Below, in pieces: positions 22,886 to 32,237 of a stretch of DNA of 50,423 bases. The first letter of the stretch is position 1. Each line of letters starts with the position of its first letter. The notes under the pieces are model-generated. The model saw only the letters and a list, made by a program, of their open reading frames with translations, was not told the origin of the DNA and made no database searches. Position numbers and translations under genes: made by a program. Source of the stretch: a virus; the IMG/VR virus record IMGVR_UViG_3300025030_000147, positions 1 to 50,423 of that record; one strand, written 5' to 3'.

Positions 22886-24165
22886 ACGTCACCTATATCC
22901 TTGCCGCTGTATGCCTGCGGGGGTACCAGACTGAGGACCGCATCGCGCTGGCCGTCCAGGTTGAACTCCACCGCTCGTATCATGAAGTCGAATCCCTGCG
23001 GCACCCCGAGGGTAGGACTTATCACCGTCACTTTGGTGTTCGGTCGCCAGGGCTTGCCGTCCGGCGCGATCCACCCGCTGACGGGGAACTCCTGGGTCAG
23101 CGCCTCGATGAACTGCTTGTTCTTACGCCACTTGGCGGCGGTCTTGATGTTGCCCGGCGTGGTATCATCAGCGTGAAAAGTCATCCACCGGCTGCGCGGT
23201 ACGCTATCGTCCGACTCGATGACCACAGAGGGGCCAACGCTGCCCGTCTTACCGTAGTTCGGATCTCGCCAGTTGAGCGACGCGCCAGCCTTGGCACCCT
23301 TGGTGATGCACCGGTACTGGTTGTAGCGCAGCCTGCCGTCGTAGCTCGCTTTCCAGCCGACCGCGAATGGTTCGCCCTCCTGCAGCACCCCGACCGGCTT
23401 GCTGTCCACGGCGGCGCGCAAAAAGAGCATGTCGCCCTGTGGGGTGCTGCTGACCAAGATGCCCCGTTGTGCCGCCAGCTTGGCGAGGAACCCGAATATG
23501 CTGTCACCCTCGCTGGCCGTCACCTTATCGAACGCAGAACCCACAGGGCATTCCCACACACCCTTGATGCCGAGCGGGGGAAGCAGCGCGTCGGCAAGCT
23601 GCTTGAGCGTCACGCCATTGAACTCATAGGGCGGCTGCATGTGACTGTCGATGGCGTCGGCGGTGAAGGAGTATCCGTGCAGCCCCTTGGTCATACCCTC
23701 CGTGGTCATCTCGGGCTCGACGGTGTAGAGGCATCCGCCCACGATCAATTCGTTGCCGATGTAGGCGGCAGCGCGCGGGTAACCGTAAGGCCGGGTGGCT
23801 CGATCCAGTTCAGGGATCTCCCCGGGCGTCCAGGCGATGCGGCCGGACCAGCCATCAGCGCCGGTATCCATCGTGCGGATGATGCGGGCCGACAGCATGG
23901 GCACTTCCAGTCCGTCTATGACCACAGTGAGGTCGTCCGGCTGTTTGCCGGTCAGCCGGTCAGCCGGACGGACCCCGGGAATGATGATCGCCTTACCTGC
24001 TTTGATCTTGCCGCTGGCTGGTAGCCCGGGGTTGGCGCTCCACAAGAGGTTCGCTTTGCTCGGGTCACCGTATGCCTCGGTGGCGACAAGAACTATCTCG
24101 CCGTCATCGTCGGACCGCCTGTAGACGGTGCCCGGCGTGGCCTTACCGCCACCACGGGGGCTCAC
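22876..24165 (-). CDS. Baseplate hub protein (Mu gp44 / gpP-like)
   Basis: A 429-aa protein with LysM-like first third (LLWSANPGLPASGKIKAGKAIIIPG) and the domain order of gpD/gp44 hubs (DLTVVIDGLEVPMLSARIIRTMDTGADGW, ANELIVGG-type segment, LKQLADALLPPLGI, VTASEGDSIFGFLAKLA). It forms the ring that closes the tail tube and holds the spike. GTG start in a GTGA overlap with the N-like gene. Confidence 0.88.
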   Translation of the reverse strand: MSPRGGGKATPGTVYRRSDDDGEIVLVATEAYGDPSKANLLWSANPGLPASGKIKAGKAIIIPGVRPADRLTGKQPDDLTVVIDGLEVPMLSARIIRTMDTGADGWSGRIAWTPGEIPELDRATRPYGYPRAAAYIGNELIVGGCLYTVEPEMTTEGMTKGLHGYSFTADAIDSHMQPPYEFNGVTLKQLADALLPPLGIKGVWECPVGSAFDKVTASEGDSIFGFLAKLAAQRGILVSSTPQGDMLFLRAAVDSKPVGVLQEGEPFAVGWKASYDGRLRYNQYRCITKGAKAGASLNWRDPNYGKTGSVGPSVVIESDDSVPRSRWMTFHADDTTPGNIKTAAKWRKNKQFIEALTQEFPVSGWIAPDGKPWRPNTKVTVISPTLGVPQGFDFMIRAVEFNLDGQRDAVLSLVPPQAYSGKDIGDVWK

Positions 24166-25412
24166 AGGTACACCACCACTTCGCGGCCGGCGGGCAGCAG
24201 CAAGATGTCATACCCTTTGAGGTTGTTGGCGGCAATGAACTCATCCATGTCCACCCCCTCGGTGATCGCTATCTCGATGGGCGCACGGTCGCGCTCCAGG
24301 GTGAAGCGGCGGGCGGCGGCCAGGTCGAAGGACCGGCGCAGTAGCACGGCGACAGCCTGGTGGATCATCGCACAGGTGCTGGCGTAAGACTCGGATTGGC
24401 TGAAATAGCGGTCCGCCATCTGCGTCTCGGTGTATGCTGCCTGCCCTGCATCCAGCGCGGTAGTGACGGTCGAGAGCGCATCTATGAGGGTCTGCATGGT
24501 GGCAAACGCCGTGTCACGGTCGGTGAGCCCCGTGCTGTCAGGGTCGTTCACTGCATCGACCATTGCGACCAGACAGGCGGTAGCGGCCAGCTCGCGGGTG
24601 GCGAGCGTAGCGCGGCTCGGGCGCTTGGTGTCCTTGGGGAGCAAAGCGGTCAGCAGACCACCATAGAAGTTCAACCGGCTGGTCAGGTCTTTCTCTGCCA
24701 TCCCTGGGGTGGTCACAAAGGCTTGCATCTGGCCGCCGAGCGATACAATGTCCAGCGTGGCGGATTGCAACGCATCGGTGATGCCGCGGTGTTCGCTGTC
24801 GGACTGCGCGTTGATCTCGGCCAGCTTCTGCTTCATCGGCGCCAGGGTGGCGCGTACCGTATCGGCTACCCGCTGGAACACGGATTTCAGTTCGACCGGA
24901 TTCTCCACGCTGGTCGAGCTGGGAACCTGTCGGGAGTAGTATTTAGCCAACGTCTCGAAGGAGTCCAGTTGGTCCGACAGCGCCTGTTCGGTCGGTACGC
25001 GCAACCGGGCCGAGGGGAGCGGTAGGCGCTCGATGCCCTCGATCCATTCGGACTTCATGCGCGTTACGTTGGCTGAGTCGATGGGTTGACATTCTTCGGT
25101 GATGCTGATCAGGTTGAGGCGCAGCAGACCGCGCACGGGATGGTCTATGAGCCAGCTACCCCGCTCTTTGCAGGCGAGGTAAAACTGGTCGGCGGTCAGG
25201 TCGTGGTCCGGCCCCTCAAAGTAGAAATCCAGCGGATAGCGGTTGCCGGCGGTGCCGAGATCCTGCACGACTGACCCGTCCACCTTGGGGTAGTCGAAGA
25301 TCCCCAGTTTCTTATCGAGGGTCCGATCATTCCCGCGCCAGTATGCGGAGAAGGACTGACCAGTGGGGCTGGTAAAATCTATGGTCGGCTTGAGCCGTTC
25401 ACGCCATGTCAC
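24162..25412 (-). CDS. DNA circularisation-type tail protein (Mu gpN / gp43)
   Basis: A 416-aa protein whose first 130 residues (TSPTGQSFSAYWRGNDRTLDKKLGIFDYPK, FEGPDHDLTADQFY, GLLRLNLISITEEC) match the DNA_circ_N domain found in Mu gpN. In Mu-like phages it lies between tape measure and hub and is a baseplate component, despite its name. GTG start in a GTGA overlap with the tape measure gene. Confidence 0.88.
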   Translation of the reverse strand: MTWRERLKPTIDFTSPTGQSFSAYWRGNDRTLDKKLGIFDYPKVDGSVVQDLGTAGNRYPLDFYFEGPDHDLTADQFYLACKERGSWLIDHPVRGLLRLNLISITEECQPIDSANVTRMKSEWIEGIERLPLPSARLRVPTEQALSDQLDSFETLAKYYSRQVPSSTSVENPVELKSVFQRVADTVRATLAPMKQKLAEINAQSDSEHRGITDALQSATLDIVSLGGQMQAFVTTPGMAEKDLTSRLNFYGGLLTALLPKDTKRPSRATLATRELAATACLVAMVDAVNDPDSTGLTDRDTAFATMQTLIDALSTVTTALDAGQAAYTETQMADRYFSQSESYASTCAMIHQAVAVLLRRSFDLAAARRFTLERDRAPIEIAITEGVDMDEFIAANNLKGYDILLLPAGREVVVYL

Positions 25413-27229
25413 AGGTTGACTCCTAGCATGTGGACGCTGATACCGGGGGCACCGAACATTTTTTTGGTGGTCAGAGTAGAGCCGGCCGGAGCGTTCACGT
25501 CGAGGACACCGTGGTATCCGCTGGCACGGGCCGCCGCTTCTTGCGCGTTGGGGGCTTGGGCGCCGCGGCTCATGATGTTGCCCTCGCTGTCGGTCTGCAG
25601 CTTGGGTACGATCCCAAGACCCTGTGCCGCCTTACTGATGAAATTGTCTTTCCCCGTGAACAGCGAGTACCCTGCGGCACTGAATCCACCTATTGCGGTC
25701 AGTGAGAGCAATGCAGGAGCCATCGCGGTTAAAGGAGCAGCCATCGCCCACAGGGCCGTGGTCATGGCACCGACCGGACCAAGACCGGCGACCATCGCTG
25801 CGCCGATCTGCCACACCAGCGCAGCTGCTTTCAGGCCAGCAAACACCTTGAGTTGGACATTCCACGCCATCCACCCCAACGCCAACCAGGGGAGCGCGGG
25901 CAGGAACGGACTCATCACTGTCCACATGATTTTGAGCACCTGACCGGTGGCGCGCAGACCGTCCACCAAAGGCTTGACCTTGAAATTATTTATTCGCTGC
26001 GTCAGACCTTCCAGCCCTTTCTGACCGTCGCCGTTGAATGCCTCAAGCACCTGAAAGCCTTTTTCCAGGGCGGCGTTACCGAGCATGATCACCTTGGCGA
26101 ACGTCGACATATTGCGGGCGGCGGAAACATCGTCAGTCACCCCCGTGGCGCTCTTTATCTTCAACCTGTTTTCCTCAATGGTTTTTAGCTCATCCATCAG
26201 CTTGAGGTTACCAGCAAGCCCATACATGCCGAAGATGCGGAATAGGATCTCAGAACGACGATCTTCGGGCAATTTCTTGAGCGCCCCACCGATCTCACCC
26301 AGGATCTGTGGTAGTTGCTTGATCTGTCCGGTTTTTTGGTCACTGATGAAAATGCCGTTTGCCGCAAACTCTTCGGTCATGCGGCCCGAGTAGATATTGC
26401 TGTAAGCACGCTTAATAGCAGTGGCCGCCTCGGTCCCTTTGATACCTGCGTTACTCAAGGCCACGGACATTGACAGCAGTAGTTCCGGCGTGGCCTTGAG
26501 GCGCATTGCTAGCGGCGCGGTCTGCTGGAGCGTTTCATATAGGTCGGTCAGACCGCCAGTAGCGAGCAGACCTGATTTAGTCAGCATGTCGTTCAATTTG
26601 ATCTGATTTGCTATCTGTGTCTGATTATTGCTGCTTTTCATCCCGAATGATCCAAGGATGTCGGACGACATAGTAGTGGCGGGGATAAGGTCTTCGCCGG
26701 CTGCAGTAGCAAAATTCATCATCTTCTGCAGCATACCCATCGCTGCGCCGGACCTGTAACCAGCCTTGGCTAGTTCGTCCATTGACCCTGCCGCGTCCAC
26801 AGCGGAATAACGAGTACCAAGGATTGACTGACGCACATCCTTGTTAAACTTGGACATGAACGCGCCATTGCGGGCTGCGGCGGGACCGAGATCATCAAAG
26901 CGAGCTACCGCTGCAATCATCGTGTCATCAAAATTCAGGAAATCCTTGGTTGTTTTATTCATGCCCTGACCAATAGCACCGATGCCGCCGCGGATCGCGT
27001 TGGCAGCAAGGATGCCTTTAACGATGGTCATGAACTTGTAACCTTCTTTGGTGGAGTTGCGGAATGCTGTGGAGGTGCGGTGACCGAACTGCTGAGAGGC
27101 ACGGCCCGCCCGGTCGAAGGATCGGGCGGCCGTGTTGGAGAAACGACCCGCTGCACGCCCCATCTTGTCGAAAGAATCGGATACGTGGTCACGGGCCGTA
27201 AAGGTTGTGCGGACTGCGTAATCGGGCAT
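25409..27229 (-). CDS. Tape measure protein
   Basis: A 606-aa protein with the TP901-type N-terminal core (IVKGILAANAIRGGIGAIGQGMNKTTKDFLNFDDTMIAAVARFDDLG, PATTMSSDILGSFGMKSS) and hydrophobic segments around residues 430-520 (WLALGWMAWNV, LWAMAAPLTAMAPALLSLTAIGG). It follows the frameshifted chaperone as expected. It sets tail length; at about 600 residues the tail should be of medium length (inference). Confidence 0.9.
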   Translation of the reverse strand: MPDYAVRTTFTARDHVSDSFDKMGRAAGRFSNTAARSFDRAGRASQQFGHRTSTAFRNSTKEGYKFMTIVKGILAANAIRGGIGAIGQGMNKTTKDFLNFDDTMIAAVARFDDLGPAAARNGAFMSKFNKDVRQSILGTRYSAVDAAGSMDELAKAGYRSGAAMGMLQKMMNFATAAGEDLIPATTMSSDILGSFGMKSSNNQTQIANQIKLNDMLTKSGLLATGGLTDLYETLQQTAPLAMRLKATPELLLSMSVALSNAGIKGTEAATAIKRAYSNIYSGRMTEEFAANGIFISDQKTGQIKQLPQILGEIGGALKKLPEDRRSEILFRIFGMYGLAGNLKLMDELKTIEENRLKIKSATGVTDDVSAARNMSTFAKVIMLGNAALEKGFQVLEAFNGDGQKGLEGLTQRINNFKVKPLVDGLRATGQVLKIMWTVMSPFLPALPWLALGWMAWNVQLKVFAGLKAAALVWQIGAAMVAGLGPVGAMTTALWAMAAPLTAMAPALLSLTAIGGFSAAGYSLFTGKDNFISKAAQGLGIVPKLQTDSEGNIMSRGAQAPNAQEAAARASGYHGVLDVNAPAGSTLTTKKMFGAPGISVHMLGVNL

Positions 27230-27249
27230 TGTGCCTGGGGTCGTTGCGT

Positions 27250-27833
27250 CTAGCCGGACCGGACCGCCGCGACAGCATCGGCCTCGGTCTTGCTGATTAA
27301 GTTATGCCAGCGGGAGTAGTAGCGCAGATCAGAGTAGCACATGCCGGATGGGTCGATACCTCTGTAAAAAATATCGCCCATCCACTGATGCACTCTATCT
27401 ACGCATTGGAAAAAACCGTACTCAGAACCTCGACCACTGCCAAATCCTTGGCGGGCAGTTTTTCGATGGCGGTGGACCCGCAGCTAGCCAGGGAACCCAT
27501 GAGAGCGTACATCTTGGCGTACTGCTGGCCCTGCGGCACCTTGTCCATCACCAGCTTGTGCTTGGCACCGATCTCGGCGTACTGGAGGGTTTGACCGCTA
27601 CCGAGATGCTGTGTCACGGTGCCATTCTCACCCACCTCGACCAGACCGCGCCGCACGTAGTCGGTAAGTTGGTCGAAGGTCTTTTCCAGACTTGCTTCCT
27701 GCAGATCGTTGCCGCCGGCAAGGCGATCAACGTCGATGTCGTAGTAGGTGAGCAGAGCCATGACCTGTTCTACGGCTGATTCTTCGGACAGAACGTACTG
27801 CTGCTCGGTGCGTTTGATCTGATACTTACTCAC
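27250..27833 (-). CDS. Frameshifted tail assembly chaperone (long form)
   Basis: Joins 27833-27411 with 27411-27250 by a -1 shift on the run of six U at 27415-27410 (base 27411 read twice). The shifted frame is open for 53 residues and looks coding: FQCVDRVHQWMGDIF, then CYSDLRYYSRWHNLIS and EADAVAAVRSG. It ends 21 bases before the tape measure start. Tail chaperones of most long-tailed phages use such a shift (lambda G/GT, Mu gp41). The predicted product has 194 residues. Confidence 0.8.
27399..27833 (-). CDS. Tail assembly chaperone (short form)
   Basis: GTG at 27833 with GGAGG five bases upstream; the reading upstream of it is untranslated leader. The zero-frame product (144 aa) starts VSKYQIKRTEQQYVLSEES and ends VLSTVFSNA at a TAG just after the slippery U run. 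It lies between tube and tape measure like Mu gp41. It coats the tape measure protein during tail assembly. Confidence 0.85.
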   Translation of the reverse strand: MSKYQIKRTEQQYVLSEESAVEQVMALLTYYDIDVDRLAGGNDLQEASLEKTFDQLTDYVRRGLVEVGENGTVTQHLGSGQTLQYAEIGAKHKLVMDKVPQGQQYAKMYALMGSLASCGSTAIEKLPAKDLAVVEVLSTVFSNA

Positions 27834-27843
27834 TATATCCTCC

Positions 27844-27881
27844 GTGGTGGGGTTAGCCCCCTCACCCATCCACCCCACCAC
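27844..27881 (-). promoter_or_regulatory. Hairpin ahead of the tail chaperone gene
   Basis: GTGGTGGGGT and ACCCCACCAC are perfect 10-base complements (27844-27853 and 27872-27881) with an 18-base loop. It sits between the tube gene and the ribosome site of the chaperone gene. It may trim readthrough or mRNA level between a product needed in many copies and one needed in few. Confidence 0.5.
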
Positions 27882-27914
27882 AGGATAGACAGGATCAGGG
27901 GCTTGTGTGGCACC

Positions 27915-28289
27915 TTAGACAAGGAACTGCGACCAGGTATCCCGAGGGTGCATCGAAATGGTGGCTTTGTTCTCGGCGGTCTGACGACCCTCGAACTCGA
28001 TCCAGCCGTTTGCGCGGTACACGTCACCGCTGGCATCCTCGTAGCTCATGGGGAAGTCGGTCAGCTTTTCAGCCAGCGACTTGAGCAGGGCGAACCCCGC
28101 GCCGTCACACACCAGCGTCAAGCCCTCGCGGGATTCGGAACGGGCTACCATCTTGCGAAGGTTGGCGCCGCTGGTGGGGATTGACGAGTTTTCGTGCGAG
28201 CTGCCAACCTCTTTGATGTCCGAGTCGGCAAATACATCGAAGGTAACACCGTCCAGCGTGACCTTCCTAAGAGTTCCGCTAATGCTCAT
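27915..28289 (-). CDS. Tail tube protein (Mu gpM-like)
   Basis: A 124-aa protein directly after the sheath gene. SISGTLRKVTLDGVTFDVFADSDI, PTSGANLRKMVARSE and EGLTLVCDGAGFALLKSL agree with the Mu gpM tube family. It polymerises into the inner tube of the contractile tail. A strong ribosome site precedes the ATG. Length is typical. Confidence 0.88.
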   Translation of the reverse strand: MSISGTLRKVTLDGVTFDVFADSDIKEVGSSHENSSIPTSGANLRKMVARSESREGLTLVCDGAGFALLKSLAEKLTDFPMSYEDASGDVYRANGWIEFEGRQTAENKATISMHPRDTWSQFLV

Positions 28290-28303
28290 TGATTCCTACC
28301 TCC

Positions 28304-29857
28304 TTAGTTGGTCAGCACTGCCTGGCTGATGTCAAACTGCACTTCGGTGTCGAGGATGCCACCCTCACCGGAAAGGATCACCGGCATGATGCCGTCGAAC
28401 CCGGTGCTGCCGGCGCGAACCGCTACCGCCAGGTTTTTGATGGTGTAGTCAGCCTCGTAGACCCACGCCTTGTTTTCAAAGCCGCGAGCGAGCGCCACGT
28501 AGTCGTCCACCACGGAGCCGGTGTCACGCGCCTTGATGCGGTCGGTCATGTTGCCGACCCGGGCGGTGTTCCCCACGACGCTGATGCCCTGCCATTTCTC
28601 CTGCTCGAAGTTGTGGCGGATGCTGTTGAGCATGTTCTGGACGATGGCGATGTTACGCATGGACCGGTAGCCGTTGTTCTCGACCGGTACGCTGTCGGGG
28701 CGGTAGAAGCTGACCACGTTCTGCAGGTAGACCACGCCGTTCCGCACGCGGGTCGGGCTGATGCCGGACTTCACGGCGGTGTCCCGGTTGTCATAGTCGC
28801 TGGTCCAGCGGTCGGCCTTGGCACCCGGGCGGATGCCGATCAGCGGTACGTCAATGTAGTTCTGTGCGACCCTCTGCTGCGCGATGCGCGCCATGTGGCC
28901 GATTGCCTGGGCGGCGATCTCGGCGGGGTGGCTCTGACTGCCCGGCACCGCTTCTACACCATTGGCGCGGTCCAGTTTGCGGCCATCCGACAGGGTCACC
29001 AGATCCGCGAGCCCCTGGCTGCCTGCCGCCGTGTCGCCGGTCAGCGCACGGAAAGGACGGGCTACCGTCTTGCCGTAGAGCGCGAGGAAGTCATTGCCCG
29101 CGCCCACGTAGTCCGAAATCGCGTTGAGGGTGGTTGCATCCTGACCGTACCCGTGTACAATGTCGGTGAACCATGCTTCGTTGGCGTCATCGCCGGTACC
29201 GAGAGCCGCCAGTGCATCAGCTACGGTGGGGATACCCGCACCGGCCGCCATGTCGGTGACTGCGCCGGTCACGCCGGCTGGGAGAGCATCACCCGCTTCC
29301 AGGTTGAAGGAGAGGTCAATCGAGTTACCCCACGGACCCTTGGACTTGGCGGTGAAATTCACCTGCCCGGTGGTCACTCCATCTACCGCCGCGTTGATAG
29401 GAAGCTCCTTGCGGGCAGTTATGGCAGCCACAACTGCGGTGGCGATCTGTGCGGCGGTCATACCAGACGTGACGGTGACAGGTACAGCATACCCTGCAAT
29501 GTAGAGCGGCAGGGTGCCCGACGCAGTTGCCGTGGACCCGGTGAAGTCAATATCGCCGGCAGCGGCGACCGCCCCTCCTGCCTCGGCCTGGGGCAAAACG
29601 TAGACAGGGACACCGGCACCGCCGATAAACGCCTGGAGAGCGAGTCGGTGAGCCATCGAGCCGAAACCGAACCTGTTACCTGCGTCCTCGGGACTCAGCA
29701 CCTGAACGGGTACCAGAGGCACCACATCGGTCTTGGCAGGGTCGTAGGTGGCGAGCGCAAGGATCTTGCGGGCCAGGTTGGTCACGCTGGTTGCGAACTG
29801 CGTGTTGCGGACGGCCACCCCGATTCCTGCGGCCAGAGATGTGGCATTAAGAGTCAT
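28304..29857 (-). CDS. Tail sheath protein (Mu gpL-like)
   Basis: A 517-aa sheath protein. Typical segments are NATSLAAGIGVAVRN at the start, VPLVPVQVLSPEDAGNRFGFGSMAHRL, and the C-terminal conserved part with ENNGYRSMRNIAIVQNMLNSIRHNFEQEK. AAGGAGGG precedes the ATG, and it has its own promoter (29885-29913), fitting a product needed in many copies. It marks the start of the Mu-like tail block. Confidence 0.92.
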   Translation of the reverse strand: MTLNATSLAAGIGVAVRNTQFATSVTNLARKILALATYDPAKTDVVPLVPVQVLSPEDAGNRFGFGSMAHRLALQAFIGGAGVPVYVLPQAEAGGAVAAAGDIDFTGSTATASGTLPLYIAGYAVPVTVTSGMTAAQIATAVVAAITARKELPINAAVDGVTTGQVNFTAKSKGPWGNSIDLSFNLEAGDALPAGVTGAVTDMAAGAGIPTVADALAALGTGDDANEAWFTDIVHGYGQDATTLNAISDYVGAGNDFLALYGKTVARPFRALTGDTAAGSQGLADLVTLSDGRKLDRANGVEAVPGSQSHPAEIAAQAIGHMARIAQQRVAQNYIDVPLIGIRPGAKADRWTSDYDNRDTAVKSGISPTRVRNGVVYLQNVVSFYRPDSVPVENNGYRSMRNIAIVQNMLNSIRHNFEQEKWQGISVVGNTARVGNMTDRIKARDTGSVVDDYVALARGFENKAWVYEADYTIKNLAVAVRAGSTGFDGIMPVILSGEGGILDTEVQFDISQAVLTN

Positions 29858-29884
29858 TTACTCACCCTCCTTGAGTTTGCGCGG

Positions 29885-29913
29885 ATTGTACATATTAATG
29901 AGCGACAAGTCAA
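29885..29913 (-). promoter_or_regulatory. Promoter of the sheath-tube transcript
   Basis: On the minus strand, TTGACT (29913-29908), a 17-base spacer and TACAAT (29890-29885). It exactly fills the gap after the stop of the BppU-like gene. Transcription should start near 29878, and a leader with AAGGAGGG runs to the sheath ATG. The -35 box and spacer start resemble the promoters at 39096-39124 and 43140-43168. Confidence 0.65.
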
Positions 29914-30195
29914 CTATAAAGCGAACGGGTCGTAAACCTGCAATACAGCGGTTTCACCCCTGCCGGACCAACTCGGCAAGTTGGGCTGCGCCTGTAGCAA
30001 GTATCTCCCGGGTACGTTCAGATCATTAGCCTGTGTGAAGTAAGTCAGCGCCGCGCCATTGCGTTCTGCCGGCCAGGTCGCCTCAGTACCATCCGGCTTG
30101 CGGACGGCAATGGTCGGGTTGACCGCCGTGCTGATGTCGCTGACGCAGAACAACACGATCTCAGTCCCAGTATCCCCTACATACACTTTTCCCAT
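29914..30195 (-). CDS. BppU-N-like small structural protein, 93 aa
   Basis: The start KVYVGDTGTEIVLFCVSDIS, followed by TIAVRKPDGTEATWPAE, is characteristic of the N-terminal domain of baseplate upper proteins, a small beta-sandwich that anchors fibres. Here it stands alone at 93 aa. It begins in a TAATG overlap with the 680-aa adhesin and may connect the adhesins to the tail. Role inferred. Confidence 0.65.
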   Translation of the reverse strand: MGKVYVGDTGTEIVLFCVSDISTAVNPTIAVRKPDGTEATWPAERNGAALTYFTQANDLNVPGRYLLQAQPNLPSWSGRGETAVLQVYDPFAL

Positions 30196-32237
30196 TAACG
30201 CACCCCCAGGTCGCTGATCCGCTCCACCTTACGGGTAATCTGTGAGATAAGATTTGCCTGTAAGGTGATGGGAGACAGCAAAGCGATAATTTCATGTGGT
30301 CCCGTTTCAAGTAACGCAATCAACATGTCAGTGACGGTGACTTGAGCGGTAGCCGTAGCCGTCACTGATTCCAAGTACTGAGCAACGGCTGTCACCCCGG
30401 CACCGGAATCAGCGACAGTAATTACACCATTGACCATCATTTGTACATCATTAACCGTCGCCAGGGCGGCGGTAGCTGTCAGCAGACTTTCCGCCACTCC
30501 AGCTAGCTGAACGTCGGTGGCCTGCGTGGTGGCCTGCGTGGTGGTGGTGACCGCCTCGATCTGCGCCATCACATCGGCAACGGTCGGAACCGCCTGGATG
30601 ATGGTGATCAACGATTCGATCCGAGCCACTATGTCCTGCAAAGAGGCCGAGACATCAGCATAGCTGGTCACATCGTCGGCCCCGGTGTCCGCCGTGCCGT
30701 AGGCGATAATGCCCCCGTCTCCGGTGAGCATGGACACAGAGGGCTGCGCGGTGAAGATGAACGGTTGCACCACCTTGTCGGCCAAGGTGAGGATGTCGGT
30801 GACGGTGGGGAATGCGGTTATCTGCGCCAGGAGCGATTCAACCTGGGACTGCGTGGTACTGGCGGTGGTAACCGATTGCGCAGCGGTGAAGACGCTTTCC
30901 AGCATCTGCTGCGTGCTGGATGCTGACACTCCTGCAGAGATGATAGCCGTTGCGGCCTCACGGAAGGTAGCGACGGTCGAGGCGCTGGCAAAGCTTGTTG
31001 CTGCTGCGGTCACATCGTCGGCGGTAGGATCAGCAGTCCCGTAGGCGATCACGCCCCCGTCGTCTGTAGGAGCTTGTACGGTTGGATGCGTTGAAAAATA
31101 GAGCGGCGGCAACGGCTCGAAAGTGACTGCCGCCTGTTTCAAAATGGGGGGGCCTGTAAGCCCTGAGCTATCAGGCCACAGTTTTGCTGTACCGCTCGCC
31201 GCATACCCCTGTACGTCAAAATAGATTCCGCTTGCGACTACAGACGAAGCACTAACGGATAGTTGGACCGATGCCGATTGAGAGAAAACGACAGGGTTTG
31301 ACGCCCCTCCTAATTGGCTGCTTGGAACCAAGGAGCCGTCGGATTTGCGTATGGCAACCGTCAAAGTGTTCCCGGCACCTTGACGCAAGCCCGCTATCAG
31401 TTCAATCTTCGAATACTTAAAGCCTGGCGCCGGGGCTATAACTTGGGACTGCATGTTGAAGCTACCCGCAGGGTATGGGGTGGACGCAGTGCCCTGTATC
31501 CATGAATTGGTCGCGCCGTTGGACGGAACTAAAGTCAAGCCGCCCGCCATCGTCAAGTAGTGCTGAACGCCAGCGTCTACGCTTAAATTGTTGTATTCGA
31601 TGCCCCACTCATAACTGGTGTTGGTATGGGTGGGGAAATACCAGTACATGTCGGCGACATCATGAAATTGCCATACTTCACTGCCTGTTACTTCAATTTG
31701 GCCGAATAATGCCGTACCTGATGCCCCTTCTTGGTTTATCTGGAGCGTCGGGTTAACCACCGGCTTAAAAATGAGCGTACCGAGCGTGGACCACGCTGCG
31801 GTGTCGGTGAGATCCAGGTTCCGTGCCTTAAAAACAAAAGTCTCATTACCATCGAACTCCATCTGCAGTTCGACAGCCTGACCGTTCGCAGCAGTGAAAG
31901 TGCCTGGATAGGTGTACGCGGCATTGCAGTAAAACCCTACAGAACCGCTGCTGCTGATGCTGAATCCGCAGTATTCCGCCTCCCCTGCATACAAGGAAAA
32001 CCCCGCCCAGTTGCTACCGTTACGGATGAACCGGATACGGGCGGTTATCGACTCGCTGCGGTCCCATCGCTTTTGAGGACTGCCACCATAAGGTCCGGTG
32101 TAGTAGTTGCCGCCGAGCGTCGCGCTGTAGTGCAGGTTGGACTGCACGAACGGAGTATTGAGCCCATACCCTGACCACGCCGAAGGGTTTGCCCAAGTCT
32201 CGACCCATTTTTTTACTGTGGGGTTGATCTCTGTCAT
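30195..32237 (-). CDS. Large adhesin-like structural protein, 680 aa
   Basis: Residues about 1-210 are aromatic- and Gly-rich beta strands (NWAGFSLYAGEAEYCGFSISS, ELQMEFDGNETFVFKARN) like a LamG/concanavalin sugar-binding domain. The C-terminal half is Ala/Thr-rich and helical, with a duplicated module: HPTVQAPTDDGGVIAYGTADP and QPSVSMLTGDGGIIAYGTADT, about 140 residues apart. It looks like a fibrous surface protein carrying a carbohydrate-binding head. Exact virion position unknown. It overlaps its neighbours by one and four bases. Confidence 0.65.
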   Translation of the reverse strand: MTEINPTVKKWVETWANPSAWSGYGLNTPFVQSNLHYSATLGGNYYTGPYGGSPQKRWDRSESITARIRFIRNGSNWAGFSLYAGEAEYCGFSISSSGSVGFYCNAAYTYPGTFTAANGQAVELQMEFDGNETFVFKARNLDLTDTAAWSTLGTLIFKPVVNPTLQINQEGASGTALFGQIEVTGSEVWQFHDVADMYWYFPTHTNTSYEWGIEYNNLSVDAGVQHYLTMAGGLTLVPSNGATNSWIQGTASTPYPAGSFNMQSQVIAPAPGFKYSKIELIAGLRQGAGNTLTVAIRKSDGSLVPSSQLGGASNPVVFSQSASVQLSVSASSVVASGIYFDVQGYAASGTAKLWPDSSGLTGPPILKQAAVTFEPLPPLYFSTHPTVQAPTDDGGVIAYGTADPTADDVTAAATSFASASTVATFREAATAIISAGVSASSTQQMLESVFTAAQSVTTASTTQSQVESLLAQITAFPTVTDILTLADKVVQPFIFTAQPSVSMLTGDGGIIAYGTADTGADDVTSYADVSASLQDIVARIESLITIIQAVPTVADVMAQIEAVTTTTQATTQATDVQLAGVAESLLTATAALATVNDVQMMVNGVITVADSGAGVTAVAQYLESVTATATAQVTVTDMLIALLETGPHEIIALLSPITLQANLISQITRKVERISDLGVR

